Of a stretch of 64,000 bases of DNA, positions 51,753 to 60,154 are shown piece by piece. Source of the DNA: Candidatus Ribeiella danica (GTDB lineage: Bacteria > Chloroflexota > Chloroflexia > Chloroflexales > Roseiflexaceae); assembly GCA_016717335.1 (NCBI GenBank), contig JADKFS010000011.1, positions 124,001 to 188,000 of the forward strand, in the 5' to 3' direction. Numbering within the stretch: position 1 is the first letter of the stretch; each line of letters starts with the position of its first letter. The notes under the pieces are model-generated. The model was not told where the DNA came from, ran no database searches, and saw only the letters and a program-made list of their open reading frames with translations. Made by a program: the position numbers and the translations under genes.

Positions 51753-52742
51753 CTAATTCGCCTCACGCGGGTCGAGCGCGTCGCGCAGGCCGTCGCCGAT
51801 AAACGTGAACGCCATCGTGATCGTCGCGATCGCGATGGCGGGGGCGACCAGCAGCCACGGCTGGGCCGTAATTGCGGCCTTGCCGTCGAGGATCATGTTG
51901 CCCCAGCTCACCGGGAAGAGCGCGTTCCGATCGGTGGACGGGCGCAGGCCGATCCCAAGGTACGAGAGCACCGCCTCGGCGATGATCGCGCCGGGCACGA
52001 TGAACGCGCCCGAGATGATGATCGGGCCGAGCGAGTTCGGCAGCAGGTGCTTGAGCAGGATATTGTGCTGGCGCACCCCGATCGCACGCGCCGCCTCGAT
52101 GAACTCTTTCTCCTTCAGGGAGAGCACCTGCCCGCGCACCAGACGCGCCACGCCGACCCAGCCGACCAGCGAGAGCGCGCCGAACAGGATCACGAAGCCG
52201 TTCCAGAACTTCCCGATCGGCGTGTCCTTCAGCGCGGACATCACGATGATGAAGAACAGGAACGCCGGGAACGAGTAGACGATCTCGGCGAAGCGCATGA
52301 GCGCCGCGTCGATCAGGCCGCCCGCGAATCCCGAGACCAGGCCGATCAGCGTGCCCAGGAACAGCGTGAACACCATCGGGACGAACCCGACCACCAGCGA
52401 GGTGCGCGTGCCGTAGATCAGCCGGCTCAGCACGTCGCGCCCGATCGCGTCGGTGCCGAGCGGGTAGACCCAGGTGCCGGTGACCTCCGGCCGGGTGGGC
52501 GTCTGGATCCAGGCCGCCTGCCGGTAGCTGCTGTTCGCGTAGATCTCGAGCGGGTTATGCGGCGCGATCAGCGGTGCGATGATCGCGATCACGATCAGAA
52601 TGCCGACATAGATCAGCGCGGCGACGGTGGCCTTGTTGCGCATCAGCCGCCGGCGCGCATCGCTCCATAGGCTGCGTGGCGCGCGCGTCGCGAACACAAC
52701 CTCTTCCTTGGCAACCGCGACATCCTGCAATGTTGTGGCCAT
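51753..52742 (-). CDS. oppC: Oligopeptide ABC transporter permease (OppC/DppC type)
   Basis: A 329-residue inner-membrane permease: a cytoplasmic N-terminus, OppC_N helix (VAALIYVGILIVIAIIAPLI), then five helices of the BPD_transp_1 domain. The EAA loop that contacts the ATPase is EAARAIGVRQHNILLKHLLPN. It has the TDAIGRDVLSRLIYGTRTSL start of the domain and ends in LDPR. AAGAGGAA precedes the ATG at 52742. Confidence 0.93.
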   Translation of the reverse strand: MATTLQDVAVAKEEVVFATRAPRSLWSDARRRLMRNKATVAALIYVGILIVIAIIAPLIAPHNPLEIYANSSYRQAAWIQTPTRPEVTGTWVYPLGTDAIGRDVLSRLIYGTRTSLVVGFVPMVFTLFLGTLIGLVSGFAGGLIDAALMRFAEIVYSFPAFLFFIIVMSALKDTPIGKFWNGFVILFGALSLVGWVGVARLVRGQVLSLKEKEFIEAARAIGVRQHNILLKHLLPNSLGPIIISGAFIVPGAIIAEAVLSYLGIGLRPSTDRNALFPVSWGNMILDGKAAITAQPWLLVAPAIAIATITMAFTFIGDGLRDALDPREAN

Positions 52743-52917
52743 AGCATTCCTCTTGTATGCGACCCGCTAAGCGGTTCGATTCTCCGACCGCTTGCAGCGC
52801 GCTCGGGTAAAATCAGCTCGGCAGATCGGCGATCCGATTGTTTCAATCCTAGTGCAATTCTAAGGGAGCTTTTCGGGCATATATCGCTGCTGGATGACGT
52901 TGGGATATGCGCGACAT

Positions 52918-52945
52918 GCTGCCCACTGCCCACTGCAGGCTGCCA
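52918..52945. repeat. CCCACTG heptamer pair
   Basis: CTGCCCACTGCCCACTGCAG at 52918-52937. The rest of the 52743-52945 gap between oppB and oppC shows nothing recognisable. Confidence 0.4.
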
Positions 52946-53959
52946 CTAGCCGATGTTCCGAATCCGCGGGTCCAGGAAGCCGTAGCTCAGGTCGACCACG
53001 ATGTTGGCCACCACCACCAGCGTGGCGTAGATCAGCGTCGAGCCCATGATCATCGAGTAGTCGCGCTGGAAGATTGCGTCGACGAAGTACCGGCCGATGC
53101 CCGGGATGCTGAAGATCGACTCGGTGATCACCGCGCCGGTGATCAGGTCGACCAGCGCCGGCCCAAGCACGGTGACGACCGGGATGAGCGCGTTGCGCAG
53201 GATATGGCGCGAGATCACCATCCGCTCGCTCAAGCCCTTGGCGCGCGCGGTGCGGATGTAATCCTGGCGCTTGACCTCGAGCACCGTCGCGCGGGTGATG
53301 CGCGTGATGAACGACATCGTCGAGAGGCCGAGCACCAGCCCCGGCGCAATGTACGGTCGCCAGGTGTCCCAGTCGTTGCCCGTGATCGAGATCCACTTCA
53401 GCGTCGTGCCAAATAAGATAATCACCAGCAGCCCGGTCACAAACGTCGGCACGGAGACGCCGATCGTTGCGAAGAACAGGCTCACATAGTCCACAATCGA
53501 GTTTTGTCGCAGCGCGGCGATCACGCCGAGCGGAATGCCGATGACGACGGCAAACACCAGCGCGAAGAGGCCGAGGCGCGTCGAGTAGGGCCACTGCTTA
53601 AAGATAATATCCTGAACGCTTTTCCCACGCTGGCGGTAGGATGGACCCAGGTCGCCGCGCGTGGCATTGAAGACGTAGTTAAAAAACTGACTGTCAAGAT
53701 AGGCGCGCCCAACTGTCAGGGGGTTGCGCTCGCCCGCGTTCCACAAATTGCTAGCCGCACCGGGATTCACGTACTGGGGCTTGTCCAACCCGAATCTGGC
53801 GTTGAGCGCCTTGAGGGTCGCCCCATCAACCTGCTTCTTGTTATTGTCTTTGTCAAACGGTCCGCCGGGGGCCTGGTGCATCAGGAAGAACGACACCAGC
53901 GATACGAAGAACAAGACGGGAATTGCCCACAGCAGACGGCGAATAATGAATCCGGCCAT
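52946..53959 (-). CDS. oppB: Oligopeptide ABC transporter permease (OppB/DppB type)
   Basis: A 337-residue permease with the canonical start FIIRRLLWAIPVLFFVSLVS and the QAPGGPFD loop. The BPD_transp_1 domain ends with the EAA loop RTARAKGLSERMVISRHILRN, and the last helix with DLSYGFLDPRIR. It lacks no visible element. GAGGAGAAAA precedes the ATG at 53959. Confidence 0.93.
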   Translation of the reverse strand: MAGFIIRRLLWAIPVLFFVSLVSFFLMHQAPGGPFDKDNNKKQVDGATLKALNARFGLDKPQYVNPGAASNLWNAGERNPLTVGRAYLDSQFFNYVFNATRGDLGPSYRQRGKSVQDIIFKQWPYSTRLGLFALVFAVVIGIPLGVIAALRQNSIVDYVSLFFATIGVSVPTFVTGLLVIILFGTTLKWISITGNDWDTWRPYIAPGLVLGLSTMSFITRITRATVLEVKRQDYIRTARAKGLSERMVISRHILRNALIPVVTVLGPALVDLITGAVITESIFSIPGIGRYFVDAIFQRDYSMIMGSTLIYATLVVVANIVVDLSYGFLDPRIRNIG

Positions 53960-54042
53960 CGTTTTCTCCTCGCTTGCGAATGTCTGCCGAGAGCATGTTT
54001 CCCGACCGCCGAATCCGATGCTCTCGCGTTGTTATACTGACA

Positions 54043-54077
54043 GCAGTGGTGACCCGCAAAGATCGGGCCACCACTGC
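54043..54077 (-). terminator. Intercistronic hairpin between oppA and oppB
   Basis: 14-nt arms (54043-54056 and 54064-54077, one mismatch), loop of 7. Just after the oppA stop on the minus strand; such hairpins commonly stabilise the upstream binding-protein mRNA and attenuate the permease genes. Confidence 0.6.
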
Positions 54078-54091
54078 CACCAGGTCAAGCA

Positions 54092-55891
54092 CTACTGCTC
54101 GATCGTTACAGTGAACAGGCTGAGCGCCTGCCCAGGATAGTCCGAGTCCTGCGGAGTCGTCCCGATGTTCTTGACGTACGGCTTGACCAGGAAGTTATTC
54201 TTGGTGTTCGAGCGCATGATCTCGCCCACGTCGCCGACGATCAGCTTCTGAGCCTGCTGGTACAGGTCCGCGCGCTTGGTCGCATCCAGCTCAATGTCGG
54301 CCTGGTCGAGCAGCTTGTCGACATCGGCGTTCTTGTAGCCGGTGTTCTTCGCGAAGTTGGTGCGCGAGTGCCAGTACACGCTCAGCCAGTTCTGCGGGTC
54401 CGGATAGTCTGCGCACCAGCCGCCGCCGTTCAGGAACTGCGGGTAGGTCGAGACGTCCTTGCGCATGTTGACCAGCGTGGTGCCCTCGACCGGGTCGGGC
54501 ACGAGCGTCACGCCCAGGCTCTTCTGGTACATCTGGACGAGGTACTCAGCGCGGGCCTGGTTGGCCGGGTTGTTGCTGTTGTAGCTCAGCTTGACCTCGG
54601 GGAAGCCCTTGCCGTCCGCGAAGCCGGCCTCGGCCAGAGTCGCCTTGGCCTTGGCAGGGTCGAACCCAAAGCGCGTCTCGCTCGCATCGTACCCAGGGTA
54701 CCCCGGCGGGATCCAGGTCAGCGTCGGGATATCGGTGCCCTTGAGGACGTCGCGGATGTATGCCTCGCGGTCGAAGCCGTACGAGAACGCCTGGCGCACC
54801 TTCAGGTTGTCGAACGGCGCCTTGGTCAGGTTGAACTGAACCACCAGCGTGCAGGAGCCGGCGTACTCCAGGTATTCCTTACCCAGCGCCGCATCGGCCT
54901 GGATCGACGGCACGTCGTTCGGGTCGGGCGTCATCACGTCGACCTCGCCGTTCTTGTAGGCCTGCAGGGCCACGGCCAGGTCGTCGATGAATTTGAGCTG
55001 CACGCCATCCAGCTTCGGCTTGCCGCCCCAGTAGTTTTCGTTAGGCTTGTACTCGATCAGGTTGGCCGACTTGTCGATCTTGGTGATCTGGAACGGGCCG
55101 TTGCCGATCTGGTTGGCCGCGTCCTCATACCACTGCTCGCCGCCCTTGTCGATCAGGTCCTGCTTGGCCGGGTAGAACACCCACAGGCTGGCGATCGTGT
55201 GGAAGTACGGCGTCGGCTTGGTGAAGGTGAACTTGATCGTCTTGTCGTCCGGGGCCGTCACGCCCAGCGCCTTGAACAGGTCGGGCAGCTTGGCCTCGTC
55301 GGTCGGAACCTCGGTGCCGATGATCGCGTCGGCGCCCTTGACCATGTCGATGATCGTCTGGTAGTCGCCGACCACGCCGCGCGGATCGAGCGTGCGGTAG
55401 ACCCCCTTGAGGAAGTCCTGGGAGGTCAGCGGCGAGCCGTCGCTGTACTTCAGGCCGTCGCGCAGCGTGAAGGTCAGCTCGGTGGCGTCGCTGTTGTACT
55501 CCCACTTCTCGGCCGCAGCCGGGACAGTCTTGAGATCCTTGTCGAGTCGCGTCAGGCCCTCGTAGTTGAGGATCTCGACGGCGATCTCGTTGGTGAACGA
55601 GGAGTCCTGCGGGTCGAGCGTATCGGGCCAGGTCGACTCAGCGATGCGCAGCGTGTTGCCGGCTGGCTTGGTGGCGCCGCCAGTCGTGGCGGTGGCCTCG
55701 GGCGCGGCGGTCGCCGCGGCCGCAGGGGCAGCGGTCGCCGCGGCCGCAGGGGCAGCGGTCGCCGCGGCCGCAGGGGCAGCGGTCGGCTGGGCTGCCGGCG
55801 CGGCGGTGCCGCCACACGCGGCCAGGATCGGGATGACGAGCGCGAGCAGCAGGGCCATCGCAAAGCTGCTCTTGAGGTTCTGTCGCTTCAT
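54092..55891 (-). CDS. oppA: Oligopeptide-binding lipoprotein of the ABC transporter
   Basis: A 599-residue extracytoplasmic substrate-binding protein of SBP family 5. Signal and lipobox IPILAAC with C26. An Ala/Pro/Thr linker (~30-75) contains three identical 8-residue units, then the binding domain: TWPDTLDPQDSSFTNEI, EKWEYNSDATELTFTLRDGL, NGPFQITKID and ADYPDPQNWLSVYW. The start at 55891 (MKRQNL) has AAAGGAG upstream; the longer frame is not coding. It is the first gene of the transporter operon. Confidence 0.93.
   Translation of the reverse strand: MKRQNLKSSFAMALLLALVIPILAACGGTAAPAAQPTAAPAAAATAAPAAAATAAPAAAATAAPEATATTGGATKPAGNTLRIAESTWPDTLDPQDSSFTNEIAVEILNYEGLTRLDKDLKTVPAAAEKWEYNSDATELTFTLRDGLKYSDGSPLTSQDFLKGVYRTLDPRGVVGDYQTIIDMVKGADAIIGTEVPTDEAKLPDLFKALGVTAPDDKTIKFTFTKPTPYFHTIASLWVFYPAKQDLIDKGGEQWYEDAANQIGNGPFQITKIDKSANLIEYKPNENYWGGKPKLDGVQLKFIDDLAVALQAYKNGEVDVMTPDPNDVPSIQADAALGKEYLEYAGSCTLVVQFNLTKAPFDNLKVRQAFSYGFDREAYIRDVLKGTDIPTLTWIPPGYPGYDASETRFGFDPAKAKATLAEAGFADGKGFPEVKLSYNSNNPANQARAEYLVQMYQKSLGVTLVPDPVEGTTLVNMRKDVSTYPQFLNGGGWCADYPDPQNWLSVYWHSRTNFAKNTGYKNADVDKLLDQADIELDATKRADLYQQAQKLIVGDVGEIMRSNTKNNFLVKPYVKNIGTTPQDSDYPGQALSLFTVTIEQ
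55707..55778 (-). repeat. Three identical 24-bp coding repeats in the OppA linker
   Basis: Unit GCGGTCGCCGCGGCCGCAGG plus GGCA, at 55707, 55731 and 55755, encoding an Ala/Pro/Thr octapeptide. Identity at the DNA level suggests recent slippage. Confidence 0.8.
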
Positions 55892-56084
55892 GTGAAGCAA
55901 GCTCCTTTCACAAGCATCTGCACAGAAAGGCTCGAAGCTCCAAGCAATGCTCATCACATCGCTCAGAACGATCTCGGATTAGCTTCCGTTCGATCAACCA
56001 CCCCCTTTCTAAGGGTTGAGCTCAGAGTTAAGCGCTACACACGTTTCGAGAGCCACGGGTACTTCATAGCCTTGGAATCCTCAG

Positions 56085-56321
56085 CTAGCGCATGCCGCGT
56101 GTCAGCGGCGTGAAGTACCAGTAAGATGCCGACATGTAGGAGCTTGTCCAGCCTGGCGAGGCCAACGACCAGGGCCTGTACGCGGGGCGATCCTTGCCCG
56201 CCAGCCGATCGCGGAGCGCGACAAACGAGCGCTCTGAATTGAGCGCCACTGCTTCGTTGCTTCGCAAGGCATCGCGTAGAATACAGTCGAGGTCGTCGTA
56301 CTCGCGATAGTGATTGGACAT
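56085..56321 (-). CDS. Small hypothetical protein, possibly a truncated regulator
   Basis: A frame of 78 residues from ATG 56321 (longer frame open to 56459). It starts MSNHYREYDDLDCILRDALR, a pattern that recalls the cytoplasmic start of small anti-sigma-type proteins, and ends SASYWYFTPLTRGMR without a complete membrane helix. GC is lower than in neighbours and there is no ribosome binding site. It could be a remnant. The gaps 55892-56084 and 56460-56646 show no gene or clear signal. Confidence 0.35.
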   Translation of the reverse strand: MSNHYREYDDLDCILRDALRSNEAVALNSERSFVALRDRLAGKDRPAYRPWSLASPGWTSSYMSASYWYFTPLTRGMR

Positions 56322-56646
56322 AGCGTCAATCAGGGAGCCCTGCGCTCCGACCGAACGTTGTGAGATCTGCTCTCCTAGCGGTGGGCAGATGGTAACACGC
56401 TGACTTCGCATTGTCAAACGAGCCAGCCGCTTGGCGACATGTGACAGAAAAGATAGCATCGCTCACCAGGCTTCCCGGGATCGGCGGCCGATCTCGGAGG
56501 ATAACGCCCACAACCCTGTGCTGGGCGCTTATTCGCGCGCATTCGCGGATTCTCTACCGGCGCTCTATACCAGCCGGCAGTATGGCGGATCGCATCACAA
56601 CGGCATCTCATTCTTGCCATTGGGCTCAATGCCTCTGCTCACAGAG

Positions 56647-57894
56647 CTAGGCGACCGCTAGCTGCGCGTCCGTCAGCGCGAGCCGATCCAGGTACTCGGC
56701 CAGGTCGCGCCGCAGCTCGCCGTCGGCCGCAGCGTGCAGGCGCCACAGCACCCGCTGCACCACCTGCGCGTCGAACGCGATCTGCGCGTTATGCTCCGGG
56801 TCGATCGGGTCGAACAGCCCGCGCCCGCGCTCGTCGAAGCTATTCGCGATATAGGTCGTCAGATCCTGCAGCGTCTGCGCGCTCAGCGCCAGCCCGACCC
56901 GCCACAGCAGCTGCGAGAGCTCGGCCGAGCAGTGCAGCCGCCCGACCAGATCCGCCCCCAGGATGTCGACCAGGCGCGCGCGCGCGGCCGCAACATCGTG
57001 CAGGGCCGCGCGCAGCCAGAGCCGCTGGTAGCCGACCGGCGGCGGGGCAGCCGGCGGCGCGCCGACGATCTGCAGCGGTAGGCCGGCAGCACTAGGCCGG
57101 GCCGGGGTGCGAAATTCGATCACCCCGGCGTTGCGCAACACCTCGCGACTCAGATTGTCTTTATGCTCGGCGGTATTGATCGTCGCAGTAATATAGACGT
57201 TGGGCGGGATGATCGGCTGGCGATCGGGCGGGAAGCCGCGGAAGTTCAGCCGCTTCTGTCCATCCGGCAACACCTGCAGCAGTGTTGCGAAGTAGTACTC
57301 CAGCTCGTCGGGATGCAGCGCGTCGAAGCCGACCAGGTAGGCGCGATCGGCGTTGCTCGGGTCGGATGCCTCTTGCAGCAGATCCAGAAAGCGCCACGAG
57401 CTAAACTGCTCTTGGAGCGAGCGATAGTAGCGATCTTCGCCGGTGCCGCCGGGCCACGCGCCGGCGCTCGGGATCAGGGTGTACTGTGAGCTGTTGCGGC
57501 CCACCAGCGCCTCGGCGAAGGTGCGCGCCAGCTCGGTCTTGCCGCGCCCTTCGGCGCCGGTCAGGATCACAAACGGGTTGGTCTTGAGCGAGACGTAGTA
57601 GTTGACGATCAGTGAGCGCGGAAACGCGTACCCCGACGCCTCGGCGACCTCGAAAATGTGGTCGAGCAGCTCTTGCTCGCCTACCGACGGGCCATGCGCG
57701 TCCCGACATGCGGTTCGCAGCAGCCCCCCCCCCGACCGCTCGTGTCGCACCAGTGCTAACTTCCCACGGCCCTCATCGGCCATCCCGCCGACACCATCGG
57801 CAGCGGATCCACGGAAGTGTTGGAAGATCAAGTTGTGCCTCGTCTCGTCAATGGGCGAGTGCTGCCGACTCGACGTTGAGCCAGCCGATAGCAC
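56647..57894 (-). CDS. McrB-like AAA ATPase
   Basis: A 415-residue AAA+ ATPase (AAA_5/McrB-like). Walker A GAEGRGKTELA begins at residue 113. Sensor 1 region is NVYITATINTAEHKDNLS, which parallels the GTMNTAD sequence of McrB, followed by REVLRNAGVIEFRTP in place of the arginine-finger segment. The N-terminal ~95 residues carry no recognisable modified-DNA-binding domain and the C-terminal ~150 are helical. No McrC partner nuclease is adjacent. The start is the GTG at 57894, behind GAGGAG; an internal ATG at 57783 is possible. Confidence 0.72.
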   Translation of the reverse strand: MLSAGSTSSRQHSPIDETRHNLIFQHFRGSAADGVGGMADEGRGKLALVRHERSGGGLLRTACRDAHGPSVGEQELLDHIFEVAEASGYAFPRSLIVNYYVSLKTNPFVILTGAEGRGKTELARTFAEALVGRNSSQYTLIPSAGAWPGGTGEDRYYRSLQEQFSSWRFLDLLQEASDPSNADRAYLVGFDALHPDELEYYFATLLQVLPDGQKRLNFRGFPPDRQPIIPPNVYITATINTAEHKDNLSREVLRNAGVIEFRTPARPSAAGLPLQIVGAPPAAPPPVGYQRLWLRAALHDVAAARARLVDILGADLVGRLHCSAELSQLLWRVGLALSAQTLQDLTTYIANSFDERGRGLFDPIDPEHNAQIAFDAQVVQRVLWRLHAAADGELRRDLAEYLDRLALTDAQLAVA

Positions 57895-58015
57895 GCCAGG
57901 CGTTCACTCCTCAGTAGGTGGTGCCGTAACGAACTCTCAATTGTTTTTTCACCATGCCCTATATTATCACACACCTTGCGCGTGCATGGTTCACTCTCTT
58001 AACAATTTTTACAAA

Positions 58016-58222
58016 TCTCCCCCCGCTCCCCCGCGGGGAGCGGGGGCGATCGTTCGTGGGTGTGGCGCGGCGGCAACGCCGCCGCGCCACACCCACGAAA
58101 AAGAAACCCCCGCCCCTGGCAGGGGCGGGGGCAGGGGGTGGGGTTTGTAACATACGGATGACTCATGACCAGAAGAATACCCCCCTCTCCCACTAGGGAG
58201 AGGGGGGCAGGGGGGTGAGGGA
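58016..58222. repeat. Compound repeat, copy R13, with extra half copy
   Basis: CGCTCCCCCGC hairpin, central palindrome with perfect 22-nt arms (58053-58074 and 58078-58099, loop AAC), AAGAAACCCC link, CCCCGCCCCTGGC hairpin, GGGGCAGGGGGTGGGG (to 58143). A second partial unit (AGAAGAATACCCCCC, CCCCTCTCCC hairpin) spans 58171-58222. Confidence 0.75.
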
Positions 58223-58237
58223 CACCACATGCTGGCG

Positions 58238-59662
58238 CTAGGCAGCCACCCGCGCGCTCAGGTCGAGGTCGATATCCTGAAGTATCGACCCGTCGGGCAG
58301 TCGGCGCTGCGCATCTAGGCGGTTCACGATCTGCACGCCGCCCCGGCAGACGACGCCGCGCCCGAACAGGACATTGCCCTTGACGGACAGGCGGCAGCAC
58401 TCGCGCAGCGACGGCGCGCCGGCCGGAAAGCGCTGCTCGAAGTCGTCGATGCTGCGGTAGTAGCGCGGGTCGAGCTCGACCACCGGCGGCTCGCCCGCGG
58501 TAGTCGCCCGAATCCGGCAGCTCTCATCCAGCGTGTAGAGGTCCGATCGCAGCCGCAGCAGATCGTCGCAGGTCTTGACCGGCATGAACCGGTCGCGGTT
58601 GACCCGCAGCACCTGCGCGCCCGGGAACACGGCGATCGCCGCGCCCATGGCCGTCTCGAGCTGGAACACCGCCGGCGAGGCCGGGTCTTTCGGGTCGACC
58701 GTCTTGCCGTTGCGGATCATCGGGAGCTTGAACACATTGTCGTTCTCGACCATGATCTCCTTGAGCCGCGCCAGGTTGACCCAGATGTTGTTGGTGTTGA
58801 AGTACTTGTGCCGGCGGACATCCTGGAACGCAGGTAGATCGGCCTCGGGGCACTGGGCGATCTCGCGCAGGATCAACTGCCCGTCCTTCTGCCGCGCGAT
58901 GTGCCCGCCTTTCTTGTCGGCCTCGGTTCGGCCGGTCACCTCCATGAGAAACGGGATCTGTTTATCGGCCAGGTAGCCGAGAATGCCCAGGTCGATCGTC
59001 GCGCCCAGGTTGTCGACGTTCGACATAAACAAGTACTCATAGCCGTGCTCGAGCAGGCTATCGAGCAACCCCGAGATCGCCAGCGCGATGTACACCTCGC
59101 CGTGGCCCGGTGGGCACCACTCCAGCTGTGGGTCCTCCGGCCAGCTGGCCGGCTCGAGCGTCTCCTGCAGGATCTTCGGGATCTTGTGCTGCATCAGCGT
59201 GAGCGGCAGCGGCCCGCGCAGCTCGGGGTAGCGCGCCAGCACCTCGCGGGTGTCCTCGTCGGTGTTGAAGCTATTCATGAGCACGAGCGGGATCGCGCGG
59301 CCGAACTCGCGCCCGAAGCCGATCGTCTGGCGCACGATGATATCCAGGAAGGTGAGCTGATTGCGGGCGACCAGCAGCGACTTGGCTTTGTCGAGGCCCA
59401 TGCTCGTGCCGAGCCCGCCGTTGAGCTTCAGCACCACCGCGCGCCCGATCGCCGCCCGGCCGCCCTCAACGTAGGTCGCGAGGTCGTTGATGTCGGGCAC
59501 CGACTCGACCGGGGCGATCTCGCTCTCTGCGATCCTCCCGACGCCGCCGGAGGACAACACATCGTAGTAATATCTGAAATTCTCGATCGTGATATCGGGC
59601 AGACCCTCACGGCGCATGCGCTCCTCGAAAGGTGCGAAGTTCGCTGAGATGTGATTCGGCAT
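58238..59662 (-). CDS. UTP-glucose-1-phosphate uridylyltransferase, eukaryotic-type UDPGP family
   Basis: A 474-residue nucleotidyltransferase making UDP-glucose. The nucleotide loop is VLKLNGGLGTSMGLDKAKSL (78-97, with G83/G84 and K93), followed by LMNSFNTDEDT, WCPPGHGEVY, MSNVDNLGA and HKYFNTNNIWVNL, all signatures of the UDPGP family found in eukaryotes and some bacteria rather than the GalU family. It ends in a left-handed beta-helix-like tail (NVLFGRGVVCRGGVQI). GAGGAAAG lies before the ATG at 59662. Its 5' leader carries a short hairpin. Confidence 0.93.
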   Translation of the reverse strand: MPNHISANFAPFEERMRREGLPDITIENFRYYYDVLSSGGVGRIAESEIAPVESVPDINDLATYVEGGRAAIGRAVVLKLNGGLGTSMGLDKAKSLLVARNQLTFLDIIVRQTIGFGREFGRAIPLVLMNSFNTDEDTREVLARYPELRGPLPLTLMQHKIPKILQETLEPASWPEDPQLEWCPPGHGEVYIALAISGLLDSLLEHGYEYLFMSNVDNLGATIDLGILGYLADKQIPFLMEVTGRTEADKKGGHIARQKDGQLILREIAQCPEADLPAFQDVRRHKYFNTNNIWVNLARLKEIMVENDNVFKLPMIRNGKTVDPKDPASPAVFQLETAMGAAIAVFPGAQVLRVNRDRFMPVKTCDDLLRLRSDLYTLDESCRIRATTAGEPPVVELDPRYYRSIDDFEQRFPAGAPSLRECCRLSVKGNVLFGRGVVCRGGVQIVNRLDAQRRLPDGSILQDIDLDLSARVAA

Positions 59663-59713
59663 GGCTCTGTCTCTTTCCTCAATGGTAGAAGTTTTTCAGC
59701 TTGTCGGCATATA

Positions 59714-59731
59714 GTACTGCAATCGCAGTAC
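59714..59731. promoter_or_regulatory. Leader palindrome upstream of uridylyltransferase gene
   Basis: GTACTGC-AATC-GCAGTAC, between the -10 box and the start codon; an operator or leader hairpin. Confidence 0.5.
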
Positions 59732-59753
59732 CACCAAGTATGTAAGTCTTCGC

Positions 59754-59762
59754 ATTATAGCA
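59754..59762 (-). promoter_or_regulatory. Extended -10 promoter of uridylyltransferase gene
   Basis: TGCTATAAT on the minus strand, ~92 bp upstream of the start codon; the -35 region is weak. Confidence 0.6.
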
Positions 59763-59845
59763 TGATGGCTTTTCAGAAACCTGAACCCCAGCATAAGCCG
59801 GATATAACAATGTGTTCATAGGTGGCAGCCCTGCTGCATCGGATC

Positions 59846-60030
59846 ACCCCACCCCTTGCCCGCCCCTCGCAGAGGCGGGGATGAATGCGGCGCGGCGCTA
59901 CCCCGCGATCGACACGGCCCTCGCCCCTCGCAGGGGCGGGGATGAATGCTGGCTGGTGGCGTGGGTTCGGTGGAGCCGAACCCGCGCCACCAGCCAAGAA
60001 ACCCCCTCTCGCGCCGCGACGGGAGAGGGG
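59846..60030. repeat. Compound repeat, copy R14, duplicated side module
   Basis: CACCCCACCCCTTGCC, then two CGCCCCTCGCAGAGGCGGGGATGAATGC-like side modules (59860-59888 and 59921-59949), central palindrome (59950-59971 and 59975-59996, loop GGA, two G-U compatible mismatches), AAGAAACCCCCTCTC hairpin. It lies between two divergent genes. Confidence 0.72.
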
Positions 60031-60092
60031 ACAGATGGATTGTCTCCATCGATTGGCGTGCTTTGTACCTGTACGATAATGACAATCCCTGT

Positions 60093-60098
60093 TACAAT
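60093..60098 (+). promoter_or_regulatory. -10 box upstream of the GntR/aminotransferase gene
   Basis: TACAAT; no convincing -35. The inferred start point at ~60105 leaves a short leader before the GTG at 60155. Confidence 0.4.
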
Positions 60099-60154
60099 CG
60101 CCTTCGATGGCTATGAAGCGAGACAATCGCGAACAAGGAGAGCCGAGGAGCGCC

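Noticed and set aside
53504..54040. Plus-strand frame over oppB
   Set aside because: Opposes a clear OppB permease with a start codon and ribosome binding site.
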